Made by a program: the position numbers and the translations under genes
Notes under the pieces: generated by a model
The model's input: the letters and a program-made list of their open reading frames with translations, nothing else
The model's database searches: none
Told to the model about the DNA's origin: nothing
Assembly: GCF_900604935.1 (NCBI RefSeq)
Contig: NZ_UWPC01000002.1
Location: 124,001 to 188,000 of the forward strand
Length of the DNA: 64,000 nt
Origin: Vaginisenegalia massiliensis
GTDB taxonomy: Bacteria > Bacillota > Bacilli > Lactobacillales > Aerococcaceae
Direction: 5' to 3'
Part shown: positions 1-7,919 of the stretch, piece by piece
Numbering within the stretch: the stretch's first letter is position 1
Layout of the letters: the number at the start of each line of letters is the position of its first letter

Positions 1-592
1 CCGTTTCTATGATGCTCAGGAAGGACAGATCTTGATTGACGGTCAAGATATTCAAGCGTGTCAACGAGCGTCTGTTCGGCAACAGATGGGGATTGTTTTG
101 CAGGAGCCTTATCTTTTTACTGGGACGGTGGCTTCCAACGTCCATATGAACGACCCAGCTATCAGTGATCAGATGGTGGAAGAAGCCTTGATTAAAGTGG
201 GGGCTGGCCCAATGTTAGCTAAGTTTGAAAAAGGCATCCACGAGCCCGTTATTGAGAAAGGGCAGTCCTTATCGTCAGGTGAGCGTCAACTTATTTCCTT
301 TGCTCGGGCTTTAGCAAGTCAACCCAAAATCTTGATCTTAGATGAAGCCACCTCGCATATTGACACGGAAACTGAAGAAGTGATTCAACAGGCCATGAAT
401 ATCGTTAAGGAAGGACGGACAACCTTTATTGTGGCCCATCGTTTATCGACCATTCAGGCGGCAGATTTAATCTTAGTCTTGGACAAAGGAGAAATTGTTG
501 AACGGGGTAATCATGAGAGCCTGATGGCTCTGAATGGTCAATATGCCCAGATGTATCGCCTTCAAGCCAAGGTGTCTCAAGCTTCAGCCTAG
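1..592 (+). CDS. ABC exporter, C-terminal part of the ATPase domain (5' end outside window)
   Basis: This is the end of a nucleotide-binding domain; the reading frame is open from the first bases, so the gene begins upstream. Visible in order: a Q-loop (GIVLQEPYLFTGTV), the ABC signature LSSGERQ, Walker B ILILDEATSHID and the H-loop IVAHRLSTI. Walker A and any membrane domain lie outside the window. The wording of the signature and D-loop is that of fused exporters of the MdlB/LmrA/YheH multidrug family, which pump lipids, drugs or peptides out of the cell. The substrate cannot be told. A strong hairpin terminator follows at 639-682, so it ends its operon. Confidence 0.85.
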   Translation, partial: RFYDAQEGQILIDGQDIQACQRASVRQQMGIVLQEPYLFTGTVASNVHMNDPAISDQMVEEALIKVGAGPMLAKFEKGIHEPVIEKGQSLSSGERQLISFARALASQPKILILDEATSHIDTETEEVIQQAMNIVKEGRTTFIVAHRLSTIQAADLILVLDKGEIVERGNHESLMALNGQYAQMYRLQAKVSQASA

Positions 593-638
593 TTCGCAAT
601 AGAATTTAATAATTAAGACTTAGGTTTTAACTGTTTTG

Positions 639-682
639 CCAGCTTTTTTGGAAGTCTATTCCAATTAAAGCTGGTTTTTTTT
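639..682 (+). terminator. Rho-independent terminator of the ABC exporter gene
   Basis: Arm CCAGCTTTTTTGGAA pairs with TTCCAATTAAAGCTGG around a short loop and is followed by eight T. It isolates the exporter gene from the HTH operon. Confidence 0.85.
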
Positions 683-715
683 AGTGAATTTTAATAATAT
701 AGGTGTCATTTATAT

Positions 716-744
716 TTGACAGTTCATATGAGCCATGTTAAATT
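716..744 (+). promoter_or_regulatory. Promoter of the HTH/DUF3278-like operon
   Basis: A perfect -35 TTGACA (716-721) is followed after 17 bases by a -10-like TAAATT (739-744). It sits 40 bases before the start of the HTH gene and directly upstream of a perfect palindrome. Confidence 0.6.
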
Positions 745-747
745 ATA

Positions 748-763
748 GTCACATATATGTGAC
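748..763. promoter_or_regulatory. Perfect 16-bp palindrome, probable operator of the HTH regulator
   Basis: GTCACATATATGTGAC is its own reverse complement. It lies just downstream of the -10 box and ahead of the ribosome binding site, where a bound repressor would block transcription. Since the first gene of the operon is a small HTH protein, autoregulation is the simplest reading (inference). Confidence 0.6.
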
Positions 764-784
764 AAAACAGAAGAGGAGGATATT

Positions 785-979
785 ATGAATCGAGTCAAAT
801 ACTATCGCGAACGCTTGGCGCTATCGCAGACTCAATTAGCTAAAGAAATTGGCGTGGCCAGGCAGACGGTCAATTTAATCGAGAATAATAAGTATAATCC
901 ATCCTTGGATTTGTGTCTTCGGCTAGCAAAGACCTTGCAGACCGATTTAAATCAGTTATTTTGGGAGGAATCAGAATGA
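785..979 (+). CDS. Small XRE-family transcriptional regulator
   Basis: A 64-residue protein that is almost entirely one Cro/C1-type helix-turn-helix: LSQTQLAKEIGVARQTVNLIENN is the two-helix core, followed by a typical PSLDLCLRLAKTL stretch. Proteins of this length with no second domain (YozG/YgzD-like) usually bind their own promoter. The start ATG is preceded by AGGAGG. Its stop overlaps the start of the next gene (ATGA), so the two are translationally coupled. A perfect palindrome at 748-763 is the likely target. The partner membrane genes suggest a regulator whose signal is read at the membrane, but the sequence does not show the signal. Confidence 0.85.
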   Translation: MNRVKYYRERLALSQTQLAKEIGVARQTVNLIENNKYNPSLDLCLRLAKTLQTDLNQLFWEESE

Positions 980-1545
980 AACAAAAGGAAACATGGTCTA
1001 TTAAAATTATGAAACATTTTTATGGCATTCAAGGACCTTTAGATGAATATCGCTATCAAGAAATTAACCGCATAGGTAATCAAGCTTTTATGTTTTTATG
1101 GGCTTATTTATTAATAGCTAACATGATGGCGGTCTTTGGCGCTCTCATTAATCCAGAAGTGACTTTATGGATTTATATTATGGTTAATAGTTTTGTGGTG
1201 ATCTTCGGCGTGTCGGTCTATATCATTTGGCAAAGCAAAAAGAGTCAAGTAACCGAATTTGAGCTAGAGGAAGTGAATCTACCAGCCATCAAAAAGAAAA
1301 TGATTCGGTCAACCTTGATCGGTAGTTTGTTATATGGGGGACTAATGTTTGTCTATAATGCCCTGATGGCCACTCATTTTGAACAAGAACACTCGTTTAC
1401 CGACTATTTGTTATCCGCTCATAATATTCGCGTGGGTCTCTTGCAAACTTTTTTCTTCGGTCTGTTAATGTTCTTGTTTCAAATTATTTATTTTAAGAAA
1501 AAGCAAAAAGTCGCCGAAAAGAGGGAGGAGATTGAACGTGACTAA
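976..1545 (+). CDS. DUF3278-like membrane protein
   Basis: 189 residues with about four hydrophobic segments (roughly 39-58, 64-86, 113-135 and 155-177) and a lysine-rich C terminus. The arrangement, a cytosolic N terminus of about 35 residues followed by two hairpins, directly behind a tiny XRE regulator, resembles the DUF3278 proteins of lactobacilli; the assignment is from memory of that family. The ATG at 976 overlaps the stop of the HTH gene and is preferred over a further-upstream codon in the same frame that would lie inside that gene. Function unknown. Confidence 0.6.
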   Translation: MKQKETWSIKIMKHFYGIQGPLDEYRYQEINRIGNQAFMFLWAYLLIANMMAVFGALINPEVTLWIYIMVNSFVVIFGVSVYIIWQSKKSQVTEFELEEVNLPAIKKKMIRSTLIGSLLYGGLMFVYNALMATHFEQEHSFTDYLLSAHNIRVGLLQTFFFGLLMFLFQIIYFKKKQKVAEKREEIERD

Positions 1546-1720
1546 AGAACATATCATGGGCTTAAAAGGAGTAGCCTTTTCCTTAATGGGTGTTTGTTTA
1601 GTTGAATATCTTTTAAGTCCGCCGCCTTTGTTCTATCTATCAATCGGCCTAAATCTTTGGGTCATCTCCCTTTGCTTACCGAGTGATGGGCGCTGGCGGC
1701 AATCAAATAAACTGAAATAA
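1538..1720 (+). CDS. Small membrane protein of the HTH operon
   Basis: 60 residues, with two hydrophobic stretches (about residues 10-25 and 30-46) and a basic tail. I chose the GTG at 1538 because GGAGG lies nine bases ahead; a TTG at 1532 is too close to that site. The gene overlaps its upstream neighbour by eight bases, so it is the third member of the HTH/membrane operon. No family recognised. Confidence 0.55.
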   Translation: MTKEHIMGLKGVAFSLMGVCLVEYLLSPPPLFYLSIGLNLWVISLCLPSDGRWRQSNKLK

Positions 1721-1774
1721 GCTTGAGTTGAACTCAGATTTGGAGAATAAGCAATCTTATTCTAAATAAAATAA

Positions 1775-1822
1775 CCGAATAGGCTGCCAGTTCTGTCTGA
1801 CGGTCTATTCGGCCTTTTTGTT
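1775..1822. terminator. Bidirectional terminator between convergent genes
   Basis: CCGAATAG (1775-1782) pairs with CTATTCGG (1805-1812), with T-rich sequence on both sides: CCTTTTTG on the plus strand and TTATTTTATTT on the minus strand. It serves the HTH operon and the phosphatase gene that faces it. Confidence 0.7.
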
Positions 1823-1847
1823 TTAAGCTTAGTTTGGTTGGATTGTA

Positions 1848-2543
1848 TTATTTATTTTCCGCCGCTTCGGCGATATCTTTAAAGTGATCGACTTGATTGT
1901 AGGCTAGTAGATGGAATTGACCGTCCATATATTTTACGATAGAAGCGGAGGCATTCTTGAGCGGTTCGGCTTGTTTGAAGTCAGCTACTAAGCCATCTAG
2001 TAGGTTACGAATGGTCATGCCATGGCAGACGACGAGAATATTCTGGTTAGTGCCGGCGTGCTTATTGAGTAGCTTAATAAGACCAGCTTCGACCCGATTC
2101 CAGAATTCTACATAATTTTCAGCCATGCCAGAAGGATCTTTTTCCTTCATTAAGTTCATAAATTGAGCGACATCACTCCGGTCACCAGCAGGTAGGCCGT
2201 GTTTGATTTTTACTTCGTCTTGAAGGGCTTGCCAAGTTGGACCGGCTTCAAGTCCTTCATAGTAACCAAAGAAGACTTCACGAAATTCATACATAGGCAC
2301 GATGGCTAGGTCTTCTGCGTGGTTATTTTCTGAGAGAATGATATTAGCCGTATCAATCGTTCGCATTAAGTCACTCGTATAGACAGCGTCAAAGCGGATA
2401 TCGGCTAAACCGCGGCCACTGCGTTGAACATCAATTTCACCTTCGGGAGTAAGAGGTGCATTGGCCCAACCTTGAAAGCGATTGAAGCGGTTCAAATAGG
2501 TTTCACCATGTCGAATAAAGTAAAATGTTACACCGTTTGCCAT
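1848..2543 (-). CDS. Histidine phosphatase (phosphoglycerate-mutase superfamily)
   Basis: 231 residues. The catalytic RHGET motif sits near residue 12 and the second catalytic histidine in VVCHGMTIRNLL near residue 180; the acid residue is probably in EFREVFFGYYEG. This is the branch-2 layout of cofactor-dependent phosphatases such as PhoE/YhfR rather than a glycolytic mutase; the substrate is not predictable. The start ATG at 2543 follows GAGGAGG with six bases between; the ATG fifteen bases further upstream lies in that ribosome binding site and is rejected. It is a single-gene unit with its own promoter at 2574-2603. Confidence 0.85.
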   Translation of the reverse strand: MANGVTFYFIRHGETYLNRFNRFQGWANAPLTPEGEIDVQRSGRGLADIRFDAVYTSDLMRTIDTANIILSENNHAEDLAIVPMYEFREVFFGYYEGLEAGPTWQALQDEVKIKHGLPAGDRSDVAQFMNLMKEKDPSGMAENYVEFWNRVEAGLIKLLNKHAGTNQNILVVCHGMTIRNLLDGLVADFKQAEPLKNASASIVKYMDGQFHLLAYNQVDHFKDIAEAAENK

Positions 2544-2573
2544 TCTATTCCTCCTCAAATTTACTACTCTTTC

Positions 2574-2603
2574 ATTATATACGAAGAATTCAATGCTTGT
2601 CGA
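2574..2603 (-). promoter_or_regulatory. Promoter of the histidine phosphatase gene
   Basis: Reading the minus strand, TCGACA is followed after 18 bases by a perfect TATAAT (complement of 2574-2579), 31 bases upstream of the start codon. Confidence 0.6.
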
Positions 2604-2720
2604 AGAAATCGTCAGATTAATTCAAAGTTTGAAATTTAATGGACTATATAGTGGATTATGTGCAAAAAGGGACTGAATATGATAGGCTATTTTATATGAA
2701 AAGTGAAGGAGAGGATCCTA

Positions 2721-3677
2721 ATGGAAGCCATGCAACCAACTCTAACCGAGAAGTTAAGTAAAACTTTTCAATTAAATAGTGACCAATTAGCCTTTGGCTC
2801 GTATGCTGCTGAATTATCATTCTTTATTATTTGGGCAGCGATTCCGATTCTCTTAGCCTTTGCAAACGTGATTGCCTTCCTACCTATGTCTCAAGCAGAG
2901 ATTATGGGGGCCTTGAAGGGAGCTATTCCGGCTGATGTTGCCAAGGTGATTCTACCTATGTTGCAATCCTATTTAAAGAATACTTCTCCGGGTGTTTTTT
3001 CTTTGGGGTTGGTGATTTCCTTATGGCCCGCTTCGAATGTGTTTAACACCTTACAACGGATTCTCAATGATATTTATAAAGCCAAAGTGCGTAAAAATTT
3101 TATTTTAGCCCGCTTATTTGCTTATGTGGCGACTTTATTTATGGTGCTTTTAATTGGCGCTTTTACTGTTTTGGTGCTGTTTGGTGAGACAATTTATCGT
3201 TTTCTATTGGAAACTTTTAATATTGAGCTCGCTATTCTTGATTTTATCTCTAACCAAGGGTGGATCTTAGGGCTCGTGGGTCTTTTTGCACTCCTTGTCT
3301 TTCTCTACCATTTTATTCCTAATGTAAAGTGGCCGCTCAAATATGCTATCCCTGGAGCTTCATTTGCTTTAGTTGGATTTGTTTTGGTCTCGCAATTATT
3401 CAGCGTGTATATGGCTTTTGCTGGCAATAAAGCCTCCGGAAATTCAACGATTGGGGTCTTGATTGTTGTCATGATTTGGCTATACTTTAATGGTATGGTA
3501 ATCGCGATAGGAGCTTATATTAATGTCTTTTGGCATGACTTCAAGGAGATATCTTTCTGGAAGATGGTTGCTAAAACACGCGTCTATGACTCTTATTTCG
3601 CATCCAGTCCGCACTTTGTCAAACATAGCGAACATCGTCCGGGCTTTACCAATCATGTATATAAACGTCCAAATTAA
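2721..3677 (+). CDS. YihY/BrkB-family inner membrane protein
   Basis: 318 residues with about six membrane segments. Family hallmarks visible: an AYYAAEL-like stretch (GSYAAELSFFIIWAAIPIL), SLGLVISLWPASNVFNTLQRILNDIY in the middle, and NSTIGVLIVVMIWLYFNGMVIAIGAYIN near the end. The family was once called ribonuclease BN in error; its role is unsettled, with transport or cell-envelope roles proposed. The ATG at 2721 follows GGAGAGG; a GTG at 2703 would place the ribosome site inside the gene. The gene is followed after 31 bases by rodA. Confidence 0.85.
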   Translation: MEAMQPTLTEKLSKTFQLNSDQLAFGSYAAELSFFIIWAAIPILLAFANVIAFLPMSQAEIMGALKGAIPADVAKVILPMLQSYLKNTSPGVFSLGLVISLWPASNVFNTLQRILNDIYKAKVRKNFILARLFAYVATLFMVLLIGAFTVLVLFGETIYRFLLETFNIELAILDFISNQGWILGLVGLFALLVFLYHFIPNVKWPLKYAIPGASFALVGFVLVSQLFSVYMAFAGNKASGNSTIGVLIVVMIWLYFNGMVIAIGAYINVFWHDFKEISFWKMVAKTRVYDSYFASSPHFVKHSEHRPGFTNHVYKRPN

Positions 3678-3708
3678 GTAAGACCCAAGTCTAGAAAGGC
3701 GGTTCTTA

Positions 3709-4908
3709 ATGAACAAGCTTAGTAATAAATCCGTGGGATCGGATTCTCGTATTGATTATGGCATTATCTTAAACATCTTAATCTTAGCTATCATTGGTTT
3801 GCTGAGTGTTTATGCAACCACCACATTAATCGAAGGGGCTGACATTCGACCAACTTTATTCCATGCCTTATGGTACGCGATTGGTGCGATGGCCATCATT
3901 ATTATCATTCAATTTGATAGTGAGCAATATTGGAAGTTATCGGCTTACCTTTACGGTTTCGGTATTCTCTTGCTGATTGCCGTTTTGCTTTTTTATGACC
4001 GTGATATGCACTTGTCGACGGGTGCACGTTCTTGGTTCCGTTTCGGACCTTTCTCTTTCCAACCGTCGGAAATTTTTAAACCAGCCTATATTGTCTTTAT
4101 GTCAAGGGTTATTACTGAACATAATAATCAGTATACGCATCGAACCATTAAGTCAGATTGGATGTTATTAGGTAAGATGGCCTTGTTCGCTTTACCACCG
4201 ATGGTCTTAATTCAGTTGCAGAACGACTTAGGAACCAACCTTGTTATCTTATCTATTACAGTTGGTTTAATTCTTTTGTCGGGTGTTTCCTGGAAAATCA
4301 TTGTGCCGGTAGCGGCTGCTGGAACAATTATTGGGGGCTTGCTGATTTATTTAGCTGCTTTCCAACGTGAATTTTTAATCAACTCTGGTTTGATTCAGTC
4401 CTATCAAATTGGTCGGATTGAAGCTTGGTTGAATCCTTTCGGTGATACTCAAGGTAATGCTTATCAATTGGCTCAATCGATTAAAGCCGTTGGTTCAGGC
4501 CAGTTAGCTGGTAAAGGGTTTGGAGTCTCGGAAGTGACCGTGCCGGTTCGTGAATCGGACTTTATTTTTACGACAATTGGTGAGAATTTTGGTTTCTTGG
4601 GTTCAACAGGCTTACTTTTAATTTACTTCATGTTGATTTATCAAATGGTCCAAACTTGTTTTGAAACCAAAAATGAATTTTATACCTATATCTCAACCGG
4701 TGTTATTTCTATGATTATGTTCCATATCTTAGAAAACATTGGTATGACTATTGGGTTGCTTCCGATTACTGGGGTACCTCTTCCTTTTGTTTCCCAAGGG
4801 GGATCGGCTCTCTTAAGTAATATGATCGGTGTAGGCCTCATTCTTTCTATGAAGTATCACCACCGTTCTTATATGTTTAGTAACAATGATGCCTTTGGCA
4901 TCGATTAG
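3709..4908 (+). CDS. rodA: SEDS peptidoglycan glycosyltransferase RodA
   Basis: 399 residues, about ten membrane helices. SEDS signatures: GARSWFRFGPFSFQPSE near residue 105, LQNDLGTNLV with the aspartate expected to be catalytic, VPVRESDFIFTTIGENFGF, and GMTIGLLPITGVPLPFVSQ near the end. The last motif is the RodA wording rather than FtsW. SEDS proteins polymerise glycan strands from lipid II in the membrane; RodA works with a class B PBP in side-wall growth. No PBP gene is adjacent. The ATG has a moderate site (GAAAGGCGG). SEDS family is certain, RodA rather than FtsW is likely. Confidence 0.85.
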   Translation: MNKLSNKSVGSDSRIDYGIILNILILAIIGLLSVYATTTLIEGADIRPTLFHALWYAIGAMAIIIIIQFDSEQYWKLSAYLYGFGILLLIAVLLFYDRDMHLSTGARSWFRFGPFSFQPSEIFKPAYIVFMSRVITEHNNQYTHRTIKSDWMLLGKMALFALPPMVLIQLQNDLGTNLVILSITVGLILLSGVSWKIIVPVAAAGTIIGGLLIYLAAFQREFLINSGLIQSYQIGRIEAWLNPFGDTQGNAYQLAQSIKAVGSGQLAGKGFGVSEVTVPVRESDFIFTTIGENFGFLGSTGLLLIYFMLIYQMVQTCFETKNEFYTYISTGVISMIMFHILENIGMTIGLLPITGVPLPFVSQGGSALLSNMIGVGLILSMKYHHRSYMFSNNDAFGID

Positions 4909-4922
4909 AAAGTAGGCAATCA

Positions 4923-5237
4923 ATGATTAAACAGACTCAGCAACTATGGCTTGAACAAGACGGTGAGATTGTTACGATTGGCTTGACTCCAAGTTTGCAA
5001 GATGAGGCAGGGGATATAGCCTATGCTAGTATTGCTCCATTGGGAAAGATTGAAGTTGACGATACGCTCTTAGTTCTAGAAGCCTCTAAGGCATCTATTG
5101 AAGTAGCCTCACCTTTAAGTGGGCAAATTGTGGAACGCAACCAAGCGGCTGAAGGCAAACCTAGCCTCTTGAATGAAACGGACTCATCAGCTAATTGGTT
5201 GGTCAAGATGACCCAAGTGGATACAAATCTACTCTAG
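4923..5237 (+). CDS. Glycine cleavage H-like lipoyl carrier protein
   Basis: 104 residues folding as a lipoyl domain: LVLEASKASIEVASPLSGQIV carries the lysine that would be lipoylated, with the EAsKA context of H proteins. There are no other glycine cleavage genes (P, T, L) in the window. Stand-alone H-like proteins in Lactobacillales and other Firmicutes act as lipoate relay carriers, which is the likely role (family knowledge, not shown here). It is shorter than a typical GcvH of about 125 residues. It follows rodA by 14 bases, perhaps cotranscribed, and ends at a strong terminator. Confidence 0.75.
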   Translation: MIKQTQQLWLEQDGEIVTIGLTPSLQDEAGDIAYASIAPLGKIEVDDTLLVLEASKASIEVASPLSGQIVERNQAAEGKPSLLNETDSSANWLVKMTQVDTNLL

Positions 5238-5240
5238 TAT

Positions 5241-5291
5241 TTGATATAAACAAAAAACGACCTGATGGGTCGTTTTTTTTGTTTATATCAA
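5241..5291. terminator. Bidirectional terminator in an unusually long inverted repeat
   Basis: Two arms of about 22-24 bases (5241-5262 and 5267-5291) pair around the four-base loop TGAT. The inner stem is CGACC/GGTCG, then an A-run against a T-run, and the outer stem TTGATATAAAC/GTTTATATCAA. The only imperfection is two extra T in the second arm. Confidence 0.85.
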
Positions 5292-5754
5292 TAAATGAAG
5301 AATTTCTTAGGAGAATTTTGGCCTTGTTGAGGGATATTTGATCTTAATTAATAATGGAAAAAGGTCTGAGAAGTTTAAAACCTTGGTCGATAGCAATCAA
5401 AACGAGAATAGATCTATTTTGTTTTATTCTTTATGGTTTTGAATCAAACAAATTGAATAACAAATAAAATTAAGAAAAATAGACACCAAAAGGAAATGGA
5501 TATTAATTTAACTTCAAGTGTATTTACTGTTCCTGAACCATCCGTTTCTCTAAACCATAGAAAAAAGTTGCTAAATATAAAAATAATGAATTCTACAATT
5601 GTGGTGAATTTCCAATGAACAAAAAAATGCTCCTTTCAATAATAATTATTTTTTAGTATATTACAGTCCCAAAATATCTCAAGGTTTAGCTAATCTCTGT
5701 CATTATATTTTAGTTAGATTTAAAGAATATATTGTCAGTATAGGAGGGATTAGT
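5292..5754. other. AT-rich gap with a gene remnant, upstream of the immunity module
   Basis: 463 bases without an intact gene. It contains the start-less minus-strand frame at 5444-5635. The stretch just before 5755 is AT-rich, with several TATA-like hexamers but no clear -35/-10 pair; TAGGAGGG before the ATG is a good ribosome site. I saw no clear Bce-type operator. Confidence 0.5.
5444..5635 (-). pseudogene. Start-less remnant of a small DUF3923-like membrane protein
   Basis: An open frame of 63 codons between two stops contains no ATG, GTG or TTG. The peptide reads like a real protein: two hydrophobic segments flanking a conserved-looking loop, LWFRETDGSGTVNTLEVKL. That loop recalls the DUF3923 family (FLxLRxVDGxGxxQTPELK, from memory). 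An AAAGGAG sequence lies at its left end, close to a run of seven T, as if the start had been lost by a small deletion or slip. It may be a decayed gene that arrived with, or was interrupted by, the immunity module next to it. Confidence 0.4.
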
Positions 5755-6456
5755 ATGACGAATAAAGTAGAAATGGTTGGGATAAAGAAAAAATTCAAAA
5801 ACATCCCAGTATTAACAGATATTACGCTTAATGTTGAAAATAATACGGTATATGGATTATTAGGACCTAATGGTTCCGGAAAATCGACAACTTTAAAAAT
5901 ATTAACGGGCGTTTTAAAGGCGGATTCAGGACAGATAAAAATTGATAACCAAGTATGGTCTAAGGATCATCTTCATAAAATGGGTGCCATGATTGAAGGG
6001 CCGGCTGTTTATCCAAATTTAACAGCTCATGAGAATTTATTAGTCTTGGCTAAATTATTAAACATAAAACCTGAGCGTATAGAGCAAGTGTTGCACGACG
6101 TAAATTTGACCAATACAGGTAATAAAATTGTTAAAAATTTTTCATTAGGGATGAAACAACGTCTTGGTATAGCGATGGCTTTATTAAATAATCCTGACTT
6201 ATTAATATTAGATGAGCCAACTAATGGATTAGATCCAATAGGGATTAAAGAATTGAGAGAATTGATTGCAAATTTTCCTAAAAAAGGGATTACTGTCATT
6301 TTATCAAGTCATATGTTAAGTGAAGTACAACATGTAGCCGATAAAATAGGCATCATATACAACGGAAAAGTAATATATGAAGGAAACAAATCTGGAGATG
6401 AAACGGAATTAGAAGCTTTATTTATGAATTTAATCAACAAGGAGCAAGGACTATGA
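5755..6456 (+). CDS. Lantibiotic-immunity type ABC transporter ATPase (LanF/BcrA-like)
   Basis: 233 residues. Walker A GPNGSGKST (38-46), signature NFSLGMKQR, Walker B LLILDEPTNGLDP, H-loop ILSSHML. In place of the usual Q-loop glutamine there is glutamate 81 in MIEGPAVYPNLTAHENL; this E-loop is a known mark of LanF immunity ATPases and of BcrA-like relatives. Together with the two following permeases it should expel a lantibiotic or related cell-wall-active peptide from the membrane. The start ATG follows TAGGAGGG. Overlaps the next gene by four bases. Base composition is visibly more AT-rich than the core genes either side. Confidence 0.85.
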   Translation: MTNKVEMVGIKKKFKNIPVLTDITLNVENNTVYGLLGPNGSGKSTTLKILTGVLKADSGQIKIDNQVWSKDHLHKMGAMIEGPAVYPNLTAHENLLVLAKLLNIKPERIEQVLHDVNLTNTGNKIVKNFSLGMKQRLGIAMALLNNPDLLILDEPTNGLDPIGIKELRELIANFPKKGITVILSSHMLSEVQHVADKIGIIYNGKVIYEGNKSGDETELEALFMNLINKEQGL

Positions 6457-7199
6457 TAAATTTAATCAAAATAGAATGGTTGAAAATGAAACGCACATCA
6501 AGTCATCGACTTTTATGGTTAGGTCCAATCATATTTGTTTTGTTTTGTTATTCGATGACATTGCTTATGGGTGAGAATCCAGAAGGGAAAAGTTACTTAA
6601 TGGCTGTTGCCTTTAATTGGTTTCCAACTTTAATTTTGCCTATTTTGATTGCTATATTGGTAGTGAATATCTGGTCTCGTGAAAAGCCAATTCATCAAAT
6701 GTTGTATAAAAGCCATAATATTTCAAATCTGCAAACTTTTCTTGCGAAAAGTATAATTTTAGTAATACAGTTGTTTTTTATCATCAGCTTATCGGGTTTA
6801 TTAATTTTTTTAATGAATACGTTGATAATTAAATCGTATTTAAATCTTAGTCAACTAATTTTGTCTTGTTTATGCTTAACTATAGGTTCTTTACCTACAG
6901 TGGGTATATGCTTAGTACTAGTAAAACGGGTTCCCTCTGCATTAGTCTATGTCCTAGCTTTAGTACTGAATTTTATTCCTGCTGCTCTAATGGCAGTTAA
7001 ATCTTTTTGGGTCTTTTATCCTTGGGCTTACACTATGAGATTGATGGCAGTGACTGCGAAAGTTCATCCAAATGGAACATTTTTACCAAGTAATCATCCA
7101 TTTTTAGATTTAAATAATTTATTTATTGGCATAATTTTGAGTATAGGTGTATTCTGTCTATTTATTTTTCTTGGCCTATGGCAAAAAGACAAGGAGTGA
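6453..7199 (+). CDS. Lantibiotic-immunity ABC transporter permease, LanE type
   Basis: 248 residues, six predicted membrane helices, with the short cytosolic N terminus MINLIKIEWLKMKRTSSH typical of EpiE/MutE permeases. LanE and LanG permeases pair with the LanF ATPase to make the immunity pump. The gene overlaps the ATPase stop (ATGA) and is followed four bases later by the second permease, so the three are coupled. Confidence 0.75.
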   Translation: MINLIKIEWLKMKRTSSHRLLWLGPIIFVLFCYSMTLLMGENPEGKSYLMAVAFNWFPTLILPILIAILVVNIWSREKPIHQMLYKSHNISNLQTFLAKSIILVIQLFFIISLSGLLIFLMNTLIIKSYLNLSQLILSCLCLTIGSLPTVGICLVLVKRVPSALVYVLALVLNFIPAALMAVKSFWVFYPWAYTMRLMAVTAKVHPNGTFLPSNHPFLDLNNLFIGIILSIGVFCLFIFLGLWQKDKE

Positions 7200-7203
7200 T
7201 AAA

Positions 7204-7917
7204 GTGTTAAACATACTCAAAAGTCATTTTATTAAATCTAAGAGAGGAATCGAACGCTTAGCCTATCTATTGTTACCCTTTTTATTAATTGGAATGATTA
7301 TTCTAATCAAAATAACATGGTCAAGAATCCAAGATGAATTGTTGCAAAGATACTTTGAATATATATTATCTATTTCGACATTATTTTGTTTAGGTATCGC
7401 AATTCCTATTCATTTTGAACATGAATTGATAACTTTTTATGCCTATGAATTAAGAATTGGTGTAAGTAGGATCAAGATGTGGTTAAGTCACTTTATCTAT
7501 ATTTTAGGTATTGTAATATTCGAGATAAGTTTATCTTACGGGCTTTATATTTGTGTGGGAAAGATGCTTGGATTTTGGCAGGTAGACATAGTTTTAATTT
7601 TTAATAGTGCTATTCAAATATTTTATCTTTTAGAAGTCATAGTTCTATATATGATAGTGAGTGTAAGTTTGGGGACTTCTTTTTCGGTATTTCTATCAGC
7701 CTTTTTCACATTATCCGCCATTCTTTTAAGTTCAACAGAATTAGGTATTGGAATCTGGAAATATTTACCCTGGGTTTGGCCATCAAAATTAGTTTATGAT
7801 GAATATCAAAGTTATATGAATTTAGCACTGATAAATAGTGTGGTTGTTATCACCAGTTTAGTATTAACTTCAATTTGGTATAATGAATGGCAAGGTCCAA
7901 GAGAATTGGAGGAGTAG
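7204..7917 (+). CDS. Lantibiotic-immunity ABC transporter permease, LanG type
   Basis: 237 residues with about six membrane helices and the same kind of N terminus as its partner (LNILKSHFIKSKRGIERLAYLLLPFLL). I chose the GTG at 7204 because AAGGAG lies seven bases ahead; further-upstream codons in this frame would lie deep inside the preceding permease. MutG/EpiG-like by position and size; the two permeases are only distantly similar by eye, as is usual for LanE/LanG pairs. Confidence 0.75.
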   Translation: MLNILKSHFIKSKRGIERLAYLLLPFLLIGMIILIKITWSRIQDELLQRYFEYILSISTLFCLGIAIPIHFEHELITFYAYELRIGVSRIKMWLSHFIYILGIVIFEISLSYGLYICVGKMLGFWQVDIVLIFNSAIQIFYLLEVIVLYMIVSVSLGTSFSVFLSAFFTLSAILLSSTELGIGIWKYLPWVWPSKLVYDEYQSYMNLALINSVVVITSLVLTSIWYNEWQGPRELEE

Positions 7918-7919
7918 AA

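Noticed and set aside
2424-2639. Plus-strand 71-codon frame
   Set aside because: It lies antisense to the histidine phosphatase gene and its promoter, with no protein-like pattern.
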